Assembly (NCBI RefSeq): GCF_900143215.1
Contig: NZ_FRDM01000026.1
Coordinates: 1 to 53,803, forward strand
DNA: 53,803 nucleotides
Source: Geodermatophilus obscurus
GTDB taxonomy: Bacteria > Actinomycetota > Actinomycetes > Mycobacteriales > Geodermatophilaceae
Reading direction: 5' to 3'
Part shown: piece after piece, positions 41,555 through 49,708 of the stretch
Numbering within the stretch: position 1 is the stretch's first letter
Layout: each line of letters opens with the position of its first letter
Program-made: the position numbers and the translations under genes
Notes under the pieces: model-generated
Seen by the model: the letters and a program-made list of their open reading frames with translations, nothing else
What the model was told of the DNA's origin: nothing
Database searches by the model: none

Positions 41555-42511
41555 ATGACCGGGGCTCCGGTGCACTCTCCCCCTCGACGGTCCCGCGACC
41601 GCGATCCGGCGACCTCCGGCCGCGGGACCCTGCGGTGGCGGGAAGCCCGGACCGGTCTGGCGATGATCTCGCCGACCGTGGTCCTGGTCCTGGTGCTCGT
41701 GGTGCTGCCGATCCTCTGGACGGTGGTGCTGGCCTTCCAGGACCTGCGGCTGATCCGGCTGCGCACCGCCGGCCTGTTCGGGGACTACACGGTCGAGAAC
41801 TTCGTCGACGTCTTCAGCTCCCCGGGGTTCTGGCAGGCACTGGTCACCACGCTCGTCTACGCCGGGTGCGGCACGGCGGCGTCCGTCGGGCTGGGACTGG
41901 CCGCGGCGCTCGCGCTGCGCCGTCCCTTCCGCGGCCGCACGTTCGTGCGGGCGTCCCTGCTGCTGCCCTACGTGGCACCGGTCGTGGCGGCCACCTTCGT
42001 GTGGGGCGTGATGCTCAACCCGCAGTTCGGCGTCGTGAACGAGATCGGCACCGGCCTGCTCGGCTGGGACGAGCCGATCGCCTTCCTGTCCGAACGCCCG
42101 ACCGCCCTGATCACCGTCATCGTCTTCGAGATGTGGCGGTCGTTCCCGTTCGCCTTCCTCTTCCTCACCGCCCGGCTGCAGGCCGCGCCGGCCACGCTGG
42201 AGGAGGCCGCCCGGGTCGACGGCGCGACCCCGACGCAGCTGTTCCGCCACATCGTCTGGCCGCAGCTGCTGCCGACGATCGCGGTCCTGGCGCTGCTGCG
42301 CTTCATCTGGACGTTCAACAACTTCGACGACATCTACCTGCTGACCGGCGGCGCCGCCGGCACCGAGGTGATCAGCGTGCGGGTGTTCGACTACCTGGTC
42401 AGCCGCGGGGACATCGGCGCGGCGTCGGCGCAGGCGCTGGTCCTCGCCACGGTGCTCATCGTCCTGGTCTCCGTGTACTACCGGTTCGCGGCGAAGGACG
42501 AGGTGGCCTGA
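41555..42511 (+). CDS. ABC sugar permease, MalF type
   Basis: A 318-residue inner-membrane permease with six helices (GLAMISPTVVLVLVLVVLPILW first) and the EAA loop EEAARVDGATPTQLFRHIVWPQLLP, which docks the ATPase. ATG 41555 was chosen with GGGG upstream. The decamer ATGACCGGGG occurs twice (41538 and 41555), and the first copy overlaps the previous stop but is out of frame. The stop and next start overlap by one base (TGATG). Confidence 0.9.
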   Translation: MTGAPVHSPPRRSRDRDPATSGRGTLRWREARTGLAMISPTVVLVLVLVVLPILWTVVLAFQDLRLIRLRTAGLFGDYTVENFVDVFSSPGFWQALVTTLVYAGCGTAASVGLGLAAALALRRPFRGRTFVRASLLLPYVAPVVAATFVWGVMLNPQFGVVNEIGTGLLGWDEPIAFLSERPTALITVIVFEMWRSFPFAFLFLTARLQAAPATLEEAARVDGATPTQLFRHIVWPQLLPTIAVLALLRFIWTFNNFDDIYLLTGGAAGTEVISVRVFDYLVSRGDIGAASAQALVLATVLIVLVSVYYRFAAKDEVA

Positions 42512-43458
42512 TGACCCGCATGGTGACGGCGCCGGCGGACTCGCCGGCCGCACCCGACACCCGCCCGTCCCGGGCCCCGACGGGGCGGGGCTGGTCGCGC
42601 AACACGGTCGAGACGCGGGTGCTCGGCGTCCTGCGCTGGATCGTGATCGTGGGGTTGGCGCTGTTCACGCTGTTCCCCTTCTACTACATGGCGCTGCTCT
42701 CCGTCCGGGACCTGAGCTCGCTGCTGCAGGAGCCGGCCCGGCTGTGGCCGCTGCTCTCGGAACTCACGGTCGGCACCTACCGCGACGTGCTCACCCCGAC
42801 CGAGTCCGGCGGGCAGGGGTTCGTGCGGTTCATGGCCAACAGCGCCCTGATCGCGCTGGGCACGGTCGCGGTGACGCTCGTCTTCGCCGTCCTCGGCTCG
42901 TACGCCCTCGCCCGGCTGCGCTTCCCCGGCAGGCGCCGGATCGGCGTGCTGTTCCTCGCCGTCTACCTGTTCCCGAGCATCCTGCTCGCCGTCCCGCTGT
43001 TCGTGTTCTTCACCGCCCTCGGGCTGCGGGGCAGCCTCGGCCCGCTCGTGCTGGTGTACGTGTCGCAGACGATCGCGGTCGCGATCTACACGCTCCGCAA
43101 CTACTTCCAGACGGTTCCGGCCAGCATCGAGGAGGCCGCCGCCGTGGACGGCGCCACGCGGTTCACGATCATGCGGAAGGTGACCCTGCCCCTGGCGATG
43201 CCGGCGATCCTGTCCAACGCGCTGTTCGTCTTCATGATCGCGTGGAACGAGTTCCTCTTCGCGCTGCTGTTCCTGGTCGAGGACCGCTCGCGGTGGACGG
43301 TCTCGCTGGGGCTGTCCCAGCTCGCCGGGAGCATCGAGATCCCCACCACCGTGCTCATGGCCGGATCGGTCATCCTCACGCTGCCGATCGTCATACTGTT
43401 CTTCGCCACCGAACGGCTGCTGACCGGCGGGCTGACCGCGGGGGCGGAGAAGGGGTGA
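42511..43458 (+). CDS. ABC sugar permease, MalG type
   Basis: A 315-residue partner permease: LRWIVIVGLALFTLFPFYYMALLSVRD, NSALIALGTVAVTLVFAVLGSYALARLRFPG, and the EAA loop EEAAAVDGATRFTIMRKVTLPLAMP. With the MalF-type protein it forms the pore. No ATP-binding gene follows; instead a ROK regulator does, so the system probably borrows a shared MsiK-type ATPase from elsewhere, as known for actinobacterial CUT1 transporters. Confidence 0.9.
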   Translation: MTRMVTAPADSPAAPDTRPSRAPTGRGWSRNTVETRVLGVLRWIVIVGLALFTLFPFYYMALLSVRDLSSLLQEPARLWPLLSELTVGTYRDVLTPTESGGQGFVRFMANSALIALGTVAVTLVFAVLGSYALARLRFPGRRRIGVLFLAVYLFPSILLAVPLFVFFTALGLRGSLGPLVLVYVSQTIAVAIYTLRNYFQTVPASIEEAAAVDGATRFTIMRKVTLPLAMPAILSNALFVFMIAWNEFLFALLFLVEDRSRWTVSLGLSQLAGSIEIPTTVLMAGSVILTLPIVILFFATERLLTGGLTAGAEKG

Positions 43459-43462
43459 GGAC

Positions 43463-44644
43463 CTGGGGGAGCGCGCCGGGCAGCTGCTCGAACTGATCCG
43501 CCGGGGCCGGGCCCGCACGCGTGGGGACCTCATCGAGCTCACCGGGCTGTCCCGCTCCACCGTCGCCGCCCGCGTCGACGACCTGGTCGACGCCGGGTAC
43601 CTGCGCGCGTCGGGCAAGGAGGCCTCCGTCCGCGGCCGCCCCTCCCACGTGCTCAGCCTCGACGGCTCGCACGGGGTGGTGCTGGCCGCCGACCTGAACG
43701 TCACGCACGCGACGGTCGCGCTGTGCGACCTGGCCGGGCGGCCGCTCGCCGAGACGGTGCACGAACTGCGGCTGACCGACGGGCCCGAGCCCCTCCTCCG
43801 GTGGGTCGAGCAGCGCTGGCGCCACCTGCTGGACGCCGCCGGGGTCGGGGCCGACCGGGTCCTCGGTCTCGGGGTCGGCGTGCCGGGCCCGGTGGACGTC
43901 GCCACCGGACGGGTCGTGCACCACACGCCGGCCCTGCCGGGCTGGCGGGACTTCCCCCTGCGTGACCACCTGGAGCGGCAGTTCGGCGTCGTCTGCGTGG
44001 TCGACAACGACGCCAACGCGATGGCTCTCGGCGAGTACCACGCCGAGCAGCCCGCCGCCTCGCCGCTGCTGTTCGTCAAGGTCGCGACCGGCATCGGTGC
44101 CGGCGTGGTGGTCGACGGGCACGTCCTGCGCGGCGCGGACGGCGCCGAGGGCGACCTCGGGCACGTCCGCATCGCCAGCGCCGAGCACGGCCCGCCGTGC
44201 GTCTGCGGGGCACGGGGCTGCCTGGCCGCGTCGGCGAGCGGGCGGGCGCTGGCCCGGGTCCTGCGCGAGCAGGGCGAGGACGTGCCGGACAGCCGGTCGG
44301 TCGTCGAGCTGGCGCTGACCGGCCACGCCGAGGCCACCCGGCTGGTGCGCGAGGCGGGTCTGGTGGTCGGCGACGTGCTGGCGACCGCGGTGAGCCTGCT
44401 CAACCCGCGCGTCCTGGCCCTGGGCGGGGACCTGGCGCTGGCCCAGGACCACTTCGTCAGCGCTGTGTGCGAGCGGCTGTACCAGCGCACCCAGCCGCAG
44501 GCCGCGCGGGGCCTGCGTGTCGTGGCCAGCGGCCTGGGGCACCGCGCCGGGGTGGTGGGCGCGGCGCGGCTGGCGCTGGAGGAGGTCCTCTCCGCCGAGG
44601 CCGTCGACCGGGCGCTCGCCGGCCGGCGGCAGCCGGTGCCCTAG
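43463..44644 (+). CDS. ROK-family transcriptional repressor, apparent CTG start
   Basis: A 393-residue regulator. The HTH (GQLLELIRRGRARTRGDLIELTGLSRSTVAARVDDL) is followed by the ROK sugar-binding domain with VLAADLNVTHATVALCDLAG, GLGVGVPGPVDVATG, VDNDANAMALGEY and KVATGIGAGVVVDG. The zinc motif reads CVCGARGC. A stop at 43433 and the absence of ATG/GTG/TTG leave CTG 43463 (GAAGGGG 7 bp upstream) as the only start that keeps the HTH. GTG 43455, overlapping the permease stop, would fit if the G-run at 43465-43469 had one more G. It likely represses the sugar operon. Confidence 0.83.
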   Translation: MGERAGQLLELIRRGRARTRGDLIELTGLSRSTVAARVDDLVDAGYLRASGKEASVRGRPSHVLSLDGSHGVVLAADLNVTHATVALCDLAGRPLAETVHELRLTDGPEPLLRWVEQRWRHLLDAAGVGADRVLGLGVGVPGPVDVATGRVVHHTPALPGWRDFPLRDHLERQFGVVCVVDNDANAMALGEYHAEQPAASPLLFVKVATGIGAGVVVDGHVLRGADGAEGDLGHVRIASAEHGPPCVCGARGCLAASASGRALARVLREQGEDVPDSRSVVELALTGHAEATRLVREAGLVVGDVLATAVSLLNPRVLALGGDLALAQDHFVSAVCERLYQRTQPQAARGLRVVASGLGHRAGVVGAARLALEEVLSAEAVDRALAGRRQPVP

Positions 44645-44656
44645 TACGTGACCGGC

Positions 44657-44707
44657 GGCCCCCCTGCAGGGTCCCGCCGCGAGCTGACGAGTGGCGGGGG
44701 GTCCTCA
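44657..44707 (-). repeat. Directional 3'-end GC hairpin repeat, copy F
   Basis: On the minus strand it starts in the TGA of the VOC gene (TGAGGACCCCCCGCC), then ACTCGTCAGCTCGCGGCGGG, closing ACCCTGCAGGGGGGCC. It is a shortened version that also separates convergent genes. Confidence 0.7.
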
Positions 44708-45082
44708 ACCCTTCCAGTCGACGAGCTGGACGATCACGCCGTTGGGGTCGCGCACCTGGAAGGCGCGCTCGCCCCACTCCTCGACGGTGAGCGGCATGGT
44801 GATCACCACGCCCTCGTCCTGCAGCCGGTGCAGCTCGCCCTCCAGGTCGTCGACGACGAAGGCGAGGATCAGCCCGGCCGCGGGCACGTCGCGCTGGTCG
44901 GCCGGGAGCGTGGCCAGGCCACGACGGAGGAAGACCACGTTGACGCCGGCGTCCTCTCGGGTCAGCGAGGCGAAGCCGTCGGCGGCCATCTCCTCCCGGA
45001 AACCGAAGTGGCGGGCGAGGAAGGCACTGCTGGCGGGGACGTCGTCGACGTTCAGCGAGACGGCGGTGGAGGTGATGCGCAC
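44705..45082 (-). CDS. VOC-family protein, TetR-linked
   Basis: A 125-residue glyoxalase-fold protein: VRITSTAVSLNVDDVPASSAFLARHFGFREEMAADGFASL, then GLILAFVVDDLEGELHRLQDEGV and the terminal FQVRDPNGVIVQLVDW, a DPNG-x-x-V-x-L variant. The usual last Glu ligand is replaced by Gln (VQLVDW), so metal catalysis may be lost and a binding role is possible. AGGAGG lies just before GTG 45082. It is divergent from a TetR gene across a shared operator, so it is the likely target. Confidence 0.85.
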   Translation of the reverse strand: MRITSTAVSLNVDDVPASSAFLARHFGFREEMAADGFASLTREDAGVNVVFLRRGLATLPADQRDVPAAGLILAFVVDDLEGELHRLQDEGVVITMPLTVEEWGERAFQVRDPNGVIVQLVDWKG

Positions 45083-45091
45083 GGGGGCCTC

Positions 45092-45124
45092 CTGACGTGG
45101 GGATCGAACTCCGTACACTGTACG
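45092..45124. promoter_or_regulatory. TetR operator and divergent promoter
   Basis: CGTACA-C-TGTACG (45112-45124) is a perfect dyad about one base. It contains TACACT (45114-45119) as -10, 16 bp after CTGACG (45092-45097) for the tetR gene. The reverse reading TACAGT could be the -10 for the VOC gene, so one bound dimer would shut both. Confidence 0.6.
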
Positions 45125-45150
45125 CGGTTTTTAGTGGGAAGGATCCCCTC

Positions 45151-45915
45151 GTGCCGACCGACCGGAGCAGCGCGGGCGACCCCGCCCGCACCCTGGCCCT
45201 GCTGTGGCGGGAACCGCCCGAGGGCCCGCGGCGGGGGCCGGCGCGGGCGCTGGACCTCGACGCGGTGGTGTCGGCGGCCGTCGGCCTCGCCGACCGGGAC
45301 GGTCCGGACGCGGTGACCATGCGCGCGGTGGCCCAGGCGCTGGGGGTGGCGCCGATGACGCTCTACACCTACGTGCCCGGCCGGGCCGAGCTGCTGGACC
45401 TCATGCTGGACGCCGTCCACGCGCAGACGGCCCGCCGCGACACCGCCGGGCGGCCCTGGCGGGAGCGGCTGACCGCCGTCGCCGAGGAGAACCGCGCGCT
45501 GTTCACCGCCCACCCGTGGGCCGCCGCGGTCTCCACGCTGCGCCCGCCCCTGGGGCCGGGCTCGACCGCCAAGTACGAGCACGAGCTGGCCGCCCTCGAC
45601 GACACCGGGCTGGACGACGTCGAGCGCGACGACTGCCTCACCCACCTGCTGTCGTTCGTCCAGGCCAACGCCCGGGCGGTCGCGGAAGCGCAGGCCGCCC
45701 GGCGGCAGAGCGGGCTGGACGACGCCCAGTGGTGGGCCGCGGCCGGGCCCCTGCTGGCCCGGGTGCTGGACCCGGCGCGGTACCCGCGCGCCGTCCGGGT
45801 CGGGGCGGCGGCCGGGGCCGCGCACGGCAGCGCGCACGACCCCGACCACGCCTACCGGTTCGGCCTCGCCCGGGTCCTCGACGGGCTGGCCGCGCTCATC
45901 GACGCCCGTCGCTGA
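45151..45915 (+). CDS. TetR-family transcriptional regulator
   Basis: A 254-residue repressor. The HTH (about 36-82) reads LDLDAVVSAAVGLADRDGPDAVTMRAVAQALGVAPMTLYTYVPGRAELLDLML. The long C-terminal ligand domain is of the tetracycline-repressor type (PLGPGSTAKYEHELAALDDTGLDDVERDD). GTG 45151 has GGAAGGA seven bases upstream. It is divergent from the VOC gene and convergent with an MFS gene (7-bp gap), so it may control one or both in response to a small toxic compound. Confidence 0.88.
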   Translation: MPTDRSSAGDPARTLALLWREPPEGPRRGPARALDLDAVVSAAVGLADRDGPDAVTMRAVAQALGVAPMTLYTYVPGRAELLDLMLDAVHAQTARRDTAGRPWRERLTAVAEENRALFTAHPWAAAVSTLRPPLGPGSTAKYEHELAALDDTGLDDVERDDCLTHLLSFVQANARAVAEAQAARRQSGLDDAQWWAAAGPLLARVLDPARYPRAVRVGAAAGAAHGSAHDPDHAYRFGLARVLDGLAALIDARR

Positions 45916-45922
45916 CCCCGGC

Positions 45923-47197
45923 TCAGGCCGGGGCGGCGACCGGCTCGGCGGCCTCGGGCTCGTCCAGCGGGTGGGCGAGCTCGTCGGCCGGCAGCCGCCA
46001 CGCCAGGACGGCGACGACGGCGAGCACCGGCGGCACCAACCCGGCGAGCAGGAAGGTGCCGGTCAGGCCGACCGACTGGCTGACCGGGCCGGCCAGCGCC
46101 ATCGACAGGGGCATGAACGCCAGCGAGACGAAGAAGTCGAGGCTGGAGACCCGGCCGAGCAGCGCCGGGGGCACCCGCCGCTGCAGCAGCGTGCCCCAGA
46201 TGACCGTGCCGGCCTCGAACGCCGCCCCGAGCAGCCCGGCCGCCGCGATCATCACCCACAGCTGCGAGGTCGCGCCGAAGACAACCAGCGGCAGGCAGCC
46301 GGCGCCCCACAGCAGGTTCATCACCGTGAGGTAGCGGCGCGGCAGCCGCAGCGAGGCGACGACGGCCGACCCCAGCGCACCGCCGATGCCGAAGGCGGCC
46401 AGCACCCAGGCGTGCTCGGCGGGCCCGCCGCCGGCCCGGTCCCGGACCGCGAAGGGCACCAGGACCTCGAACGGGCCCATGATCAGCAGCACCATCAGCG
46501 AGGCGAACAGCAGCGTGGCCAGCAGCCAGGGGGTGCGGACCATGTAGGCCACGCCCTCGCGGACGTCGGTGAGCAGCCCCGGCTGCTCGCCCTCGCGGCG
46601 GACCGGCAGGGTCGGCAGCGCTGCCACGCACGCAGCCGCGGCGGCCGAGGTCAGCGCCGTCGCCAGCAGCGCCGCCCCCGGCGAGAGGACCGCCACCAGC
46701 AGGCCGCCGACCGCGGGACCGGCGGCCATCGCCAGCGCCGGGCGGACGACCCCCTCCAGGCCGTTGGCCGCGAGCAGCTCGCCGGGCGGGACGACGCCGG
46801 GCACCAGCGCCGAGTAGGCCGGGTAGTACAGCCCCATCGCGATGCCACCGGCCAGGGACGCCGCGGCGAGCGGCCCGAGCGCGAGGGCGCCGGCCAGCGA
46901 CAGCAGCGCCACCGACCCGACCGCCGTCGTCTGCAGCAGGGCGACGCCGAGCAGGATGCGCCGCTGCGGCACCCGGTCGGCCAGCGCGCCGCCGAGCAGC
47001 GTGCTGGCCAGCATGCCGGCGGCCTGCAGCGAGGTGGCCAGGGAGAGCGCGCCGGGGCCGCCGCCGAGGTCCACGACCTGCCAGACCAGCGCCACGGTCC
47101 ACAGGCCCTGCGCGAACAGCGACAGGCCCATGGACGAGGCCAGCAGGCGGTAGTCCCGGGAGCGCAGGGGCGCGAGCGCGCGCGGCAGGCCGGCCAT
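45923..47197 (-). CDS. MFS transporter, multidrug-type
   Basis: A 424-residue permease with 12 helices. MAGLPRALAPLRSRDYRLLASSMGLSLFAQGLW and GGALADRVPQRRILLGV (motif A) match the MFS_3/enterobactin-exporter-like group. The region between the two halves (RREGEQPGLLTDVREGVAYMVRTPWL) is also typical. It likely exports drugs or siderophores. ATG 47197 was chosen for GGAGG five bases upstream; ATG 47245 would add 16 residues. It has its own transcript, with the TetR gene convergent. Confidence 0.87.
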   Translation of the reverse strand: MAGLPRALAPLRSRDYRLLASSMGLSLFAQGLWTVALVWQVVDLGGGPGALSLATSLQAAGMLASTLLGGALADRVPQRRILLGVALLQTTAVGSVALLSLAGALALGPLAAASLAGGIAMGLYYPAYSALVPGVVPPGELLAANGLEGVVRPALAMAAGPAVGGLLVAVLSPGAALLATALTSAAAAACVAALPTLPVRREGEQPGLLTDVREGVAYMVRTPWLLATLLFASLMVLLIMGPFEVLVPFAVRDRAGGGPAEHAWVLAAFGIGGALGSAVVASLRLPRRYLTVMNLLWGAGCLPLVVFGATSQLWVMIAAAGLLGAAFEAGTVIWGTLLQRRVPPALLGRVSSLDFFVSLAFMPLSMALAGPVSQSVGLTGTFLLAGLVPPVLAVVAVLAWRLPADELAHPLDEPEAAEPVAAPA

Positions 47198-47373
47198 CTC
47201 CCCCTCCGTCGTCGGCGGGCGCGCCGTCGGCGCCCGGACCCCCATGCTCGCGGAGGGCACCGACAGCGGGCACGTGGTTATCGGGAGGACGGCGAGGACG
47301 GTCGGGCGGCCGCCACCGACCCGCCTCTCGGGGCGTCGAGCGAGGAGCGGGCGGGGCGGGCTCGCCGAGGAGC

Positions 47374-47493
47374 GAGGGCATCGAGGTGCTCGAGCTGGAC
47401 GTCGACGAGGCGCCGGCCATGGTCGACGACGGCCGGATCGCCGACGCCGGGACGCGCGCCGAGTGCGACGAGCTCGTGGCCATCGCGCGCTGA
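47374..47493 (+). pseudogene. Possible NUDIX C-terminal remnant
   Basis: The plus strand codes for IEVLELDVDEAPAMVDDGRIADAGTRAE and stops at 47493. It resembles the last 25-30 residues of ADP-ribose-pyrophosphatase-like NUDIX proteins (DEALAMVDDGRI-DAKT). No NUDIX box or start lies upstream, and the final residues are encoded by a hairpin repeat. The rest of 47198-47373 shows no gene. Confidence 0.35.
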
Positions 47494-47512
47494 TCGCCAC
47501 CAGTTCGTCGCA
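47464..47512. terminator. 21-bp inverted repeat, TGCGACGAACTCGTGG family
   Basis: Arms 47464-47484 and 47492-47512 agree at 18 of 21 positions. The arm sequence closely matches the hairpin at 12916-12970. It lies past the end of the minus-strand acetoacetyl-CoA synthetase gene. Confidence 0.6.
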
Positions 47513-47553
47513 TCCAGTGGGGTGCGGGTTCGTCGCATCCAGTGGGGTGCGGG
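47504..47553 (+). repeat. Two exact tandem 25-bp units
   Basis: The unit TTCGTCGCATCCAGTGGGGT plus GCGGG occurs at 47504-47528 and 47529-47553 without mismatch. The first copy overlaps the right arm of the neighbouring hairpin, so the tandem may have arisen by slippage at it. Confidence 0.7.
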
Positions 47554-47557
47554 GACG

Positions 47558-49558
47558 TCAGCGGGCGCCGCGCTCCTGGGCGAGGCGGACGTAGTGGTCG
47601 ACCGCGGCGGGGTCGTCGACCGCGCCGACGTTGAGCGCCTTGGCCGGGTCGATGCCCTGGAAGAGCCGCTTGAGCGGGACCTCCAGCCGCTTGCCGGTGC
47701 GGGTGTGCGGCACGGCGGGGACGACGAGCACCTCGTCGGGCACGTGCCGCGGGCTGGCCTGGTTGCGGATCGCGGCCGTGATGCGACCGGTCAGCTCGTC
47801 GGTGAGCTCCGCGCCGTCCGCCAGCTGGACGAACAGCGGCATCCAGTAGCCGCCGTCGCGCTGCTCGACGCCGAGCACGACGCAGTCGAGGACCTCCGGG
47901 ATCGACTCGACCGCGGCGTAGATGTCCGCCGTCCCCATGCGGACGCCGCCGCGGTTGAGCGTGGAGTCCGAGCGGCCGGTGATGATGCAGGTGCCGCGCT
48001 CGGTGATCTCCATCCAGTCGCCGTGCCGCCAGACGCCGGGCCAGGGCTCGAAGTAGGCCTCGCGGTAGCGGGAGCCGTCGGGGTCGTTCCAGAAGTACAG
48101 CGGCATCGTGGGCATCGGCTCGGTGATCACCAGCTCGCCGAGCTCCTCGGTGACCGGCCGGCCCTCCTCGTCCCAGGCAGCCGCGGCGACGGCGAGCATC
48201 GGCCGCTGCAGCTCACCGGCCGTCACCGGCAGCAGCGGTGAGCTGCCGATGAACCCGGTCGCGACGTCGGTCCCGCCGGACAGCGACCCGAGGAGCACGT
48301 CGCCGTCCACCGCCTCGTAGACCCAGTGGTAGGCGGTGGTCGGCAGGGGCGACCCGGTCGACCCGATCGCGCGCAACGCCGACAGGTCGTGGGTCTCCCC
48401 CGGCCGGATCCCCGCCTTCTCGCAGGCCGCCAGGTAGCCGGCACTGGTGCCCAGGTAGGTGATGCCCGTGCGGGCGGCCAGCGCGAACTGCGCATCGAGG
48501 GACGGGTACGCCGGGGCGCCGTCGTAGACCACGACGGTGGCGCCCGCCAGCAGCGCCGACGTCGAGATGTTCCACATGATCCAGGCGGTCGACGCGTACC
48601 AGAAGAACCGGTCGCCGGGACCGACGTCGAGGTGGAACCCGAGCTGCTTGTGCTGCTCGAGGACGACGCCGCCGTGGCCGTGCACGATCCCCTTGGGCAG
48701 CCCGGTGGTGCCCGACGAGTAGACGATCCACAGCGGGGCGTCGAACGGCAGCGGCTCGAAGACCGGCTCCTGGGCGTCGGCGACCGCGTCGGCCCAGCTC
48801 ACCGCGCCGTCGGGCAGCTCGTCGGGGAACAGCCGGGGGACGGCGATCGTCGTCCGGACGCCGGGCAGAGCCGCCCGGAGCTCGGCGACGACGTCGCGCC
48901 GGTCGTACTCCTTGCCGTTGAACCGGTAGCCGTCGACGGCGACCAGCACGGTGGGCTCGATCTGGGCGAAGCGGTCCAGCACGCTGCGGGTGCCGAAGTC
49001 CGGCGCGCACGAGGACCACACCGCGCCCACCGCGGCGGCGCCGAGGAACGCGACGACCGCCTCGGGGACGTTGGGCAGGTAGCCGGCCACCCGGTCGCCG
49101 CGCTGCACGCCGAGCCGGCGCAGCGTGGCGGCGAAGGCCCCGACCTGCCCGCGGAGCTGCGTCCAGCTGGTCTCGACGGGCTCGGCGTCCTCGGCGACGG
49201 CGATCAGCGCGGGGCTGCCCGGGTCGACGGCGCCCTCGTCCGCGTGCCGCAGCGCCTGCTCGGCGTAGTTGACCGTCGTCCCGGGGAACCACTCGGCGCC
49301 CGGCATCGCGCGGCGGGTGAGCACCCGCTCGTCGGGGACGCCGGGCAGCACGCCGGACCAGTCGGCGACCTCGGCCCAGAACTGGTCGAGGTGCTCGACC
49401 GACCACCGCCAGATCGCGTCGTAGTCCGGCGGGTCGCCGAAGTCGATCCCGCGCCGGGCGGCCACCCGGTCGGCGAACTGCGCGAGGCGGGTCGCCCGGA
49501 TCGACTCGGGCGTGGGGCTCCAGAGGACCTCGGGACCGGTCGACGTGTCCGTGCTCAC
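47558..49558 (-). CDS. Acetoacetate-CoA ligase
   Basis: A 666-residue adenylate-forming enzyme that activates acetoacetate to acetoacetyl-CoA with ATP. It carries the N-terminal ACAS domain ([25 protein letters not shown]), [21 protein letters not shown] typical of acetoacetyl-CoA synthetase, the P-loop [18 protein letters not shown], the adenylate motif [23 protein letters not shown], and the C-terminal [12 protein letters not shown] with the reactive Lys. GTG 49558 is the start, with a weak ribosome site. It is related to acetyl-CoA synthetase, but the motifs favour acetoacetate. Confidence 0.9.
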   Translation of the reverse strand: MSTDTSTGPEVLWSPTPESIRATRLAQFADRVAARRGIDFGDPPDYDAIWRWSVEHLDQFWAEVADWSGVLPGVPDERVLTRRAMPGAEWFPGTTVNYAEQALRHADEGAVDPGSPALIAVAEDAEPVETSWTQLRGQVGAFAATLRRLGVQRGDRVAGYLPNVPEAVVAFLGAAAVGAVWSSCAPDFGTRSVLDRFAQIEPTVLVAVDGYRFNGKEYDRRDVVAELRAALPGVRTTIAVPRLFPDELPDGAVSWADAVADAQEPVFEPLPFDAPLWIVYSSGTTGLPKGIVHGHGGVVLEQHKQLGFHLDVGPGDRFFWYASTAWIMWNISTSALLAGATVVVYDGAPAYPSLDAQFALAARTGITYLGTSAGYLAACEKAGIRPGETHDLSALRAIGSTGSPLPTTAYHWVYEAVDGDVLLGSLSGGTDVATGFIGSSPLLPVTAGELQRPMLAVAAAAWDEEGRPVTEELGELVITEPMPTMPLYFWNDPDGSRYREAYFEPWPGVWRHGDWMEITERGTCIITGRSDSTLNRGGVRMGTADIYAAVESIPEVLDCVVLGVEQRDGGYWMPLFVQLADGAELTDELTGRITAAIRNQASPRHVPDEVLVVPAVPHTRTGKRLEVPLKRLFQGIDPAKALNVGAVDDPAAVDHYVRLAQERGAR

Positions 49559-49604
49559 AGCAGCACCTTGCCACCCCGCTGCGGCCGGTCGTGCAGCACC
49601 GGTG

Positions 49605-49651
49605 GTGCACGCATCGCGAACGCGCGGCCGGTGGGTCCGCGATGCGTGCAC
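49605..49651. repeat. 14-bp perfect inverted repeat between divergent genes
   Basis: GTGCACGCATCGCG (49605-49618) pairs exactly with CGCGATGCGTGCAC (49638-49651) across a 19-nt loop, in the 150-bp gap between acetoacetate-CoA ligase (minus) and the DUF2237 gene (plus). It may be an operator or a hairpin; no promoter is clear. Confidence 0.6.
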
Positions 49652-49708
49652 GAACCGCGCCGGGAGTCGAGGAGCGCGCACGGGCCGCCCGCAGCAAGAT
49701 GGACTCCC

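Noticed and set aside
43465..43469. Phase-variable G-run controlling the ROK repressor as an established feature
   Set aside because: Five Gs are short for phase variation and common in this genome; sequencing error or a CTG start explain the frame equally well, so it is kept only as an open question.
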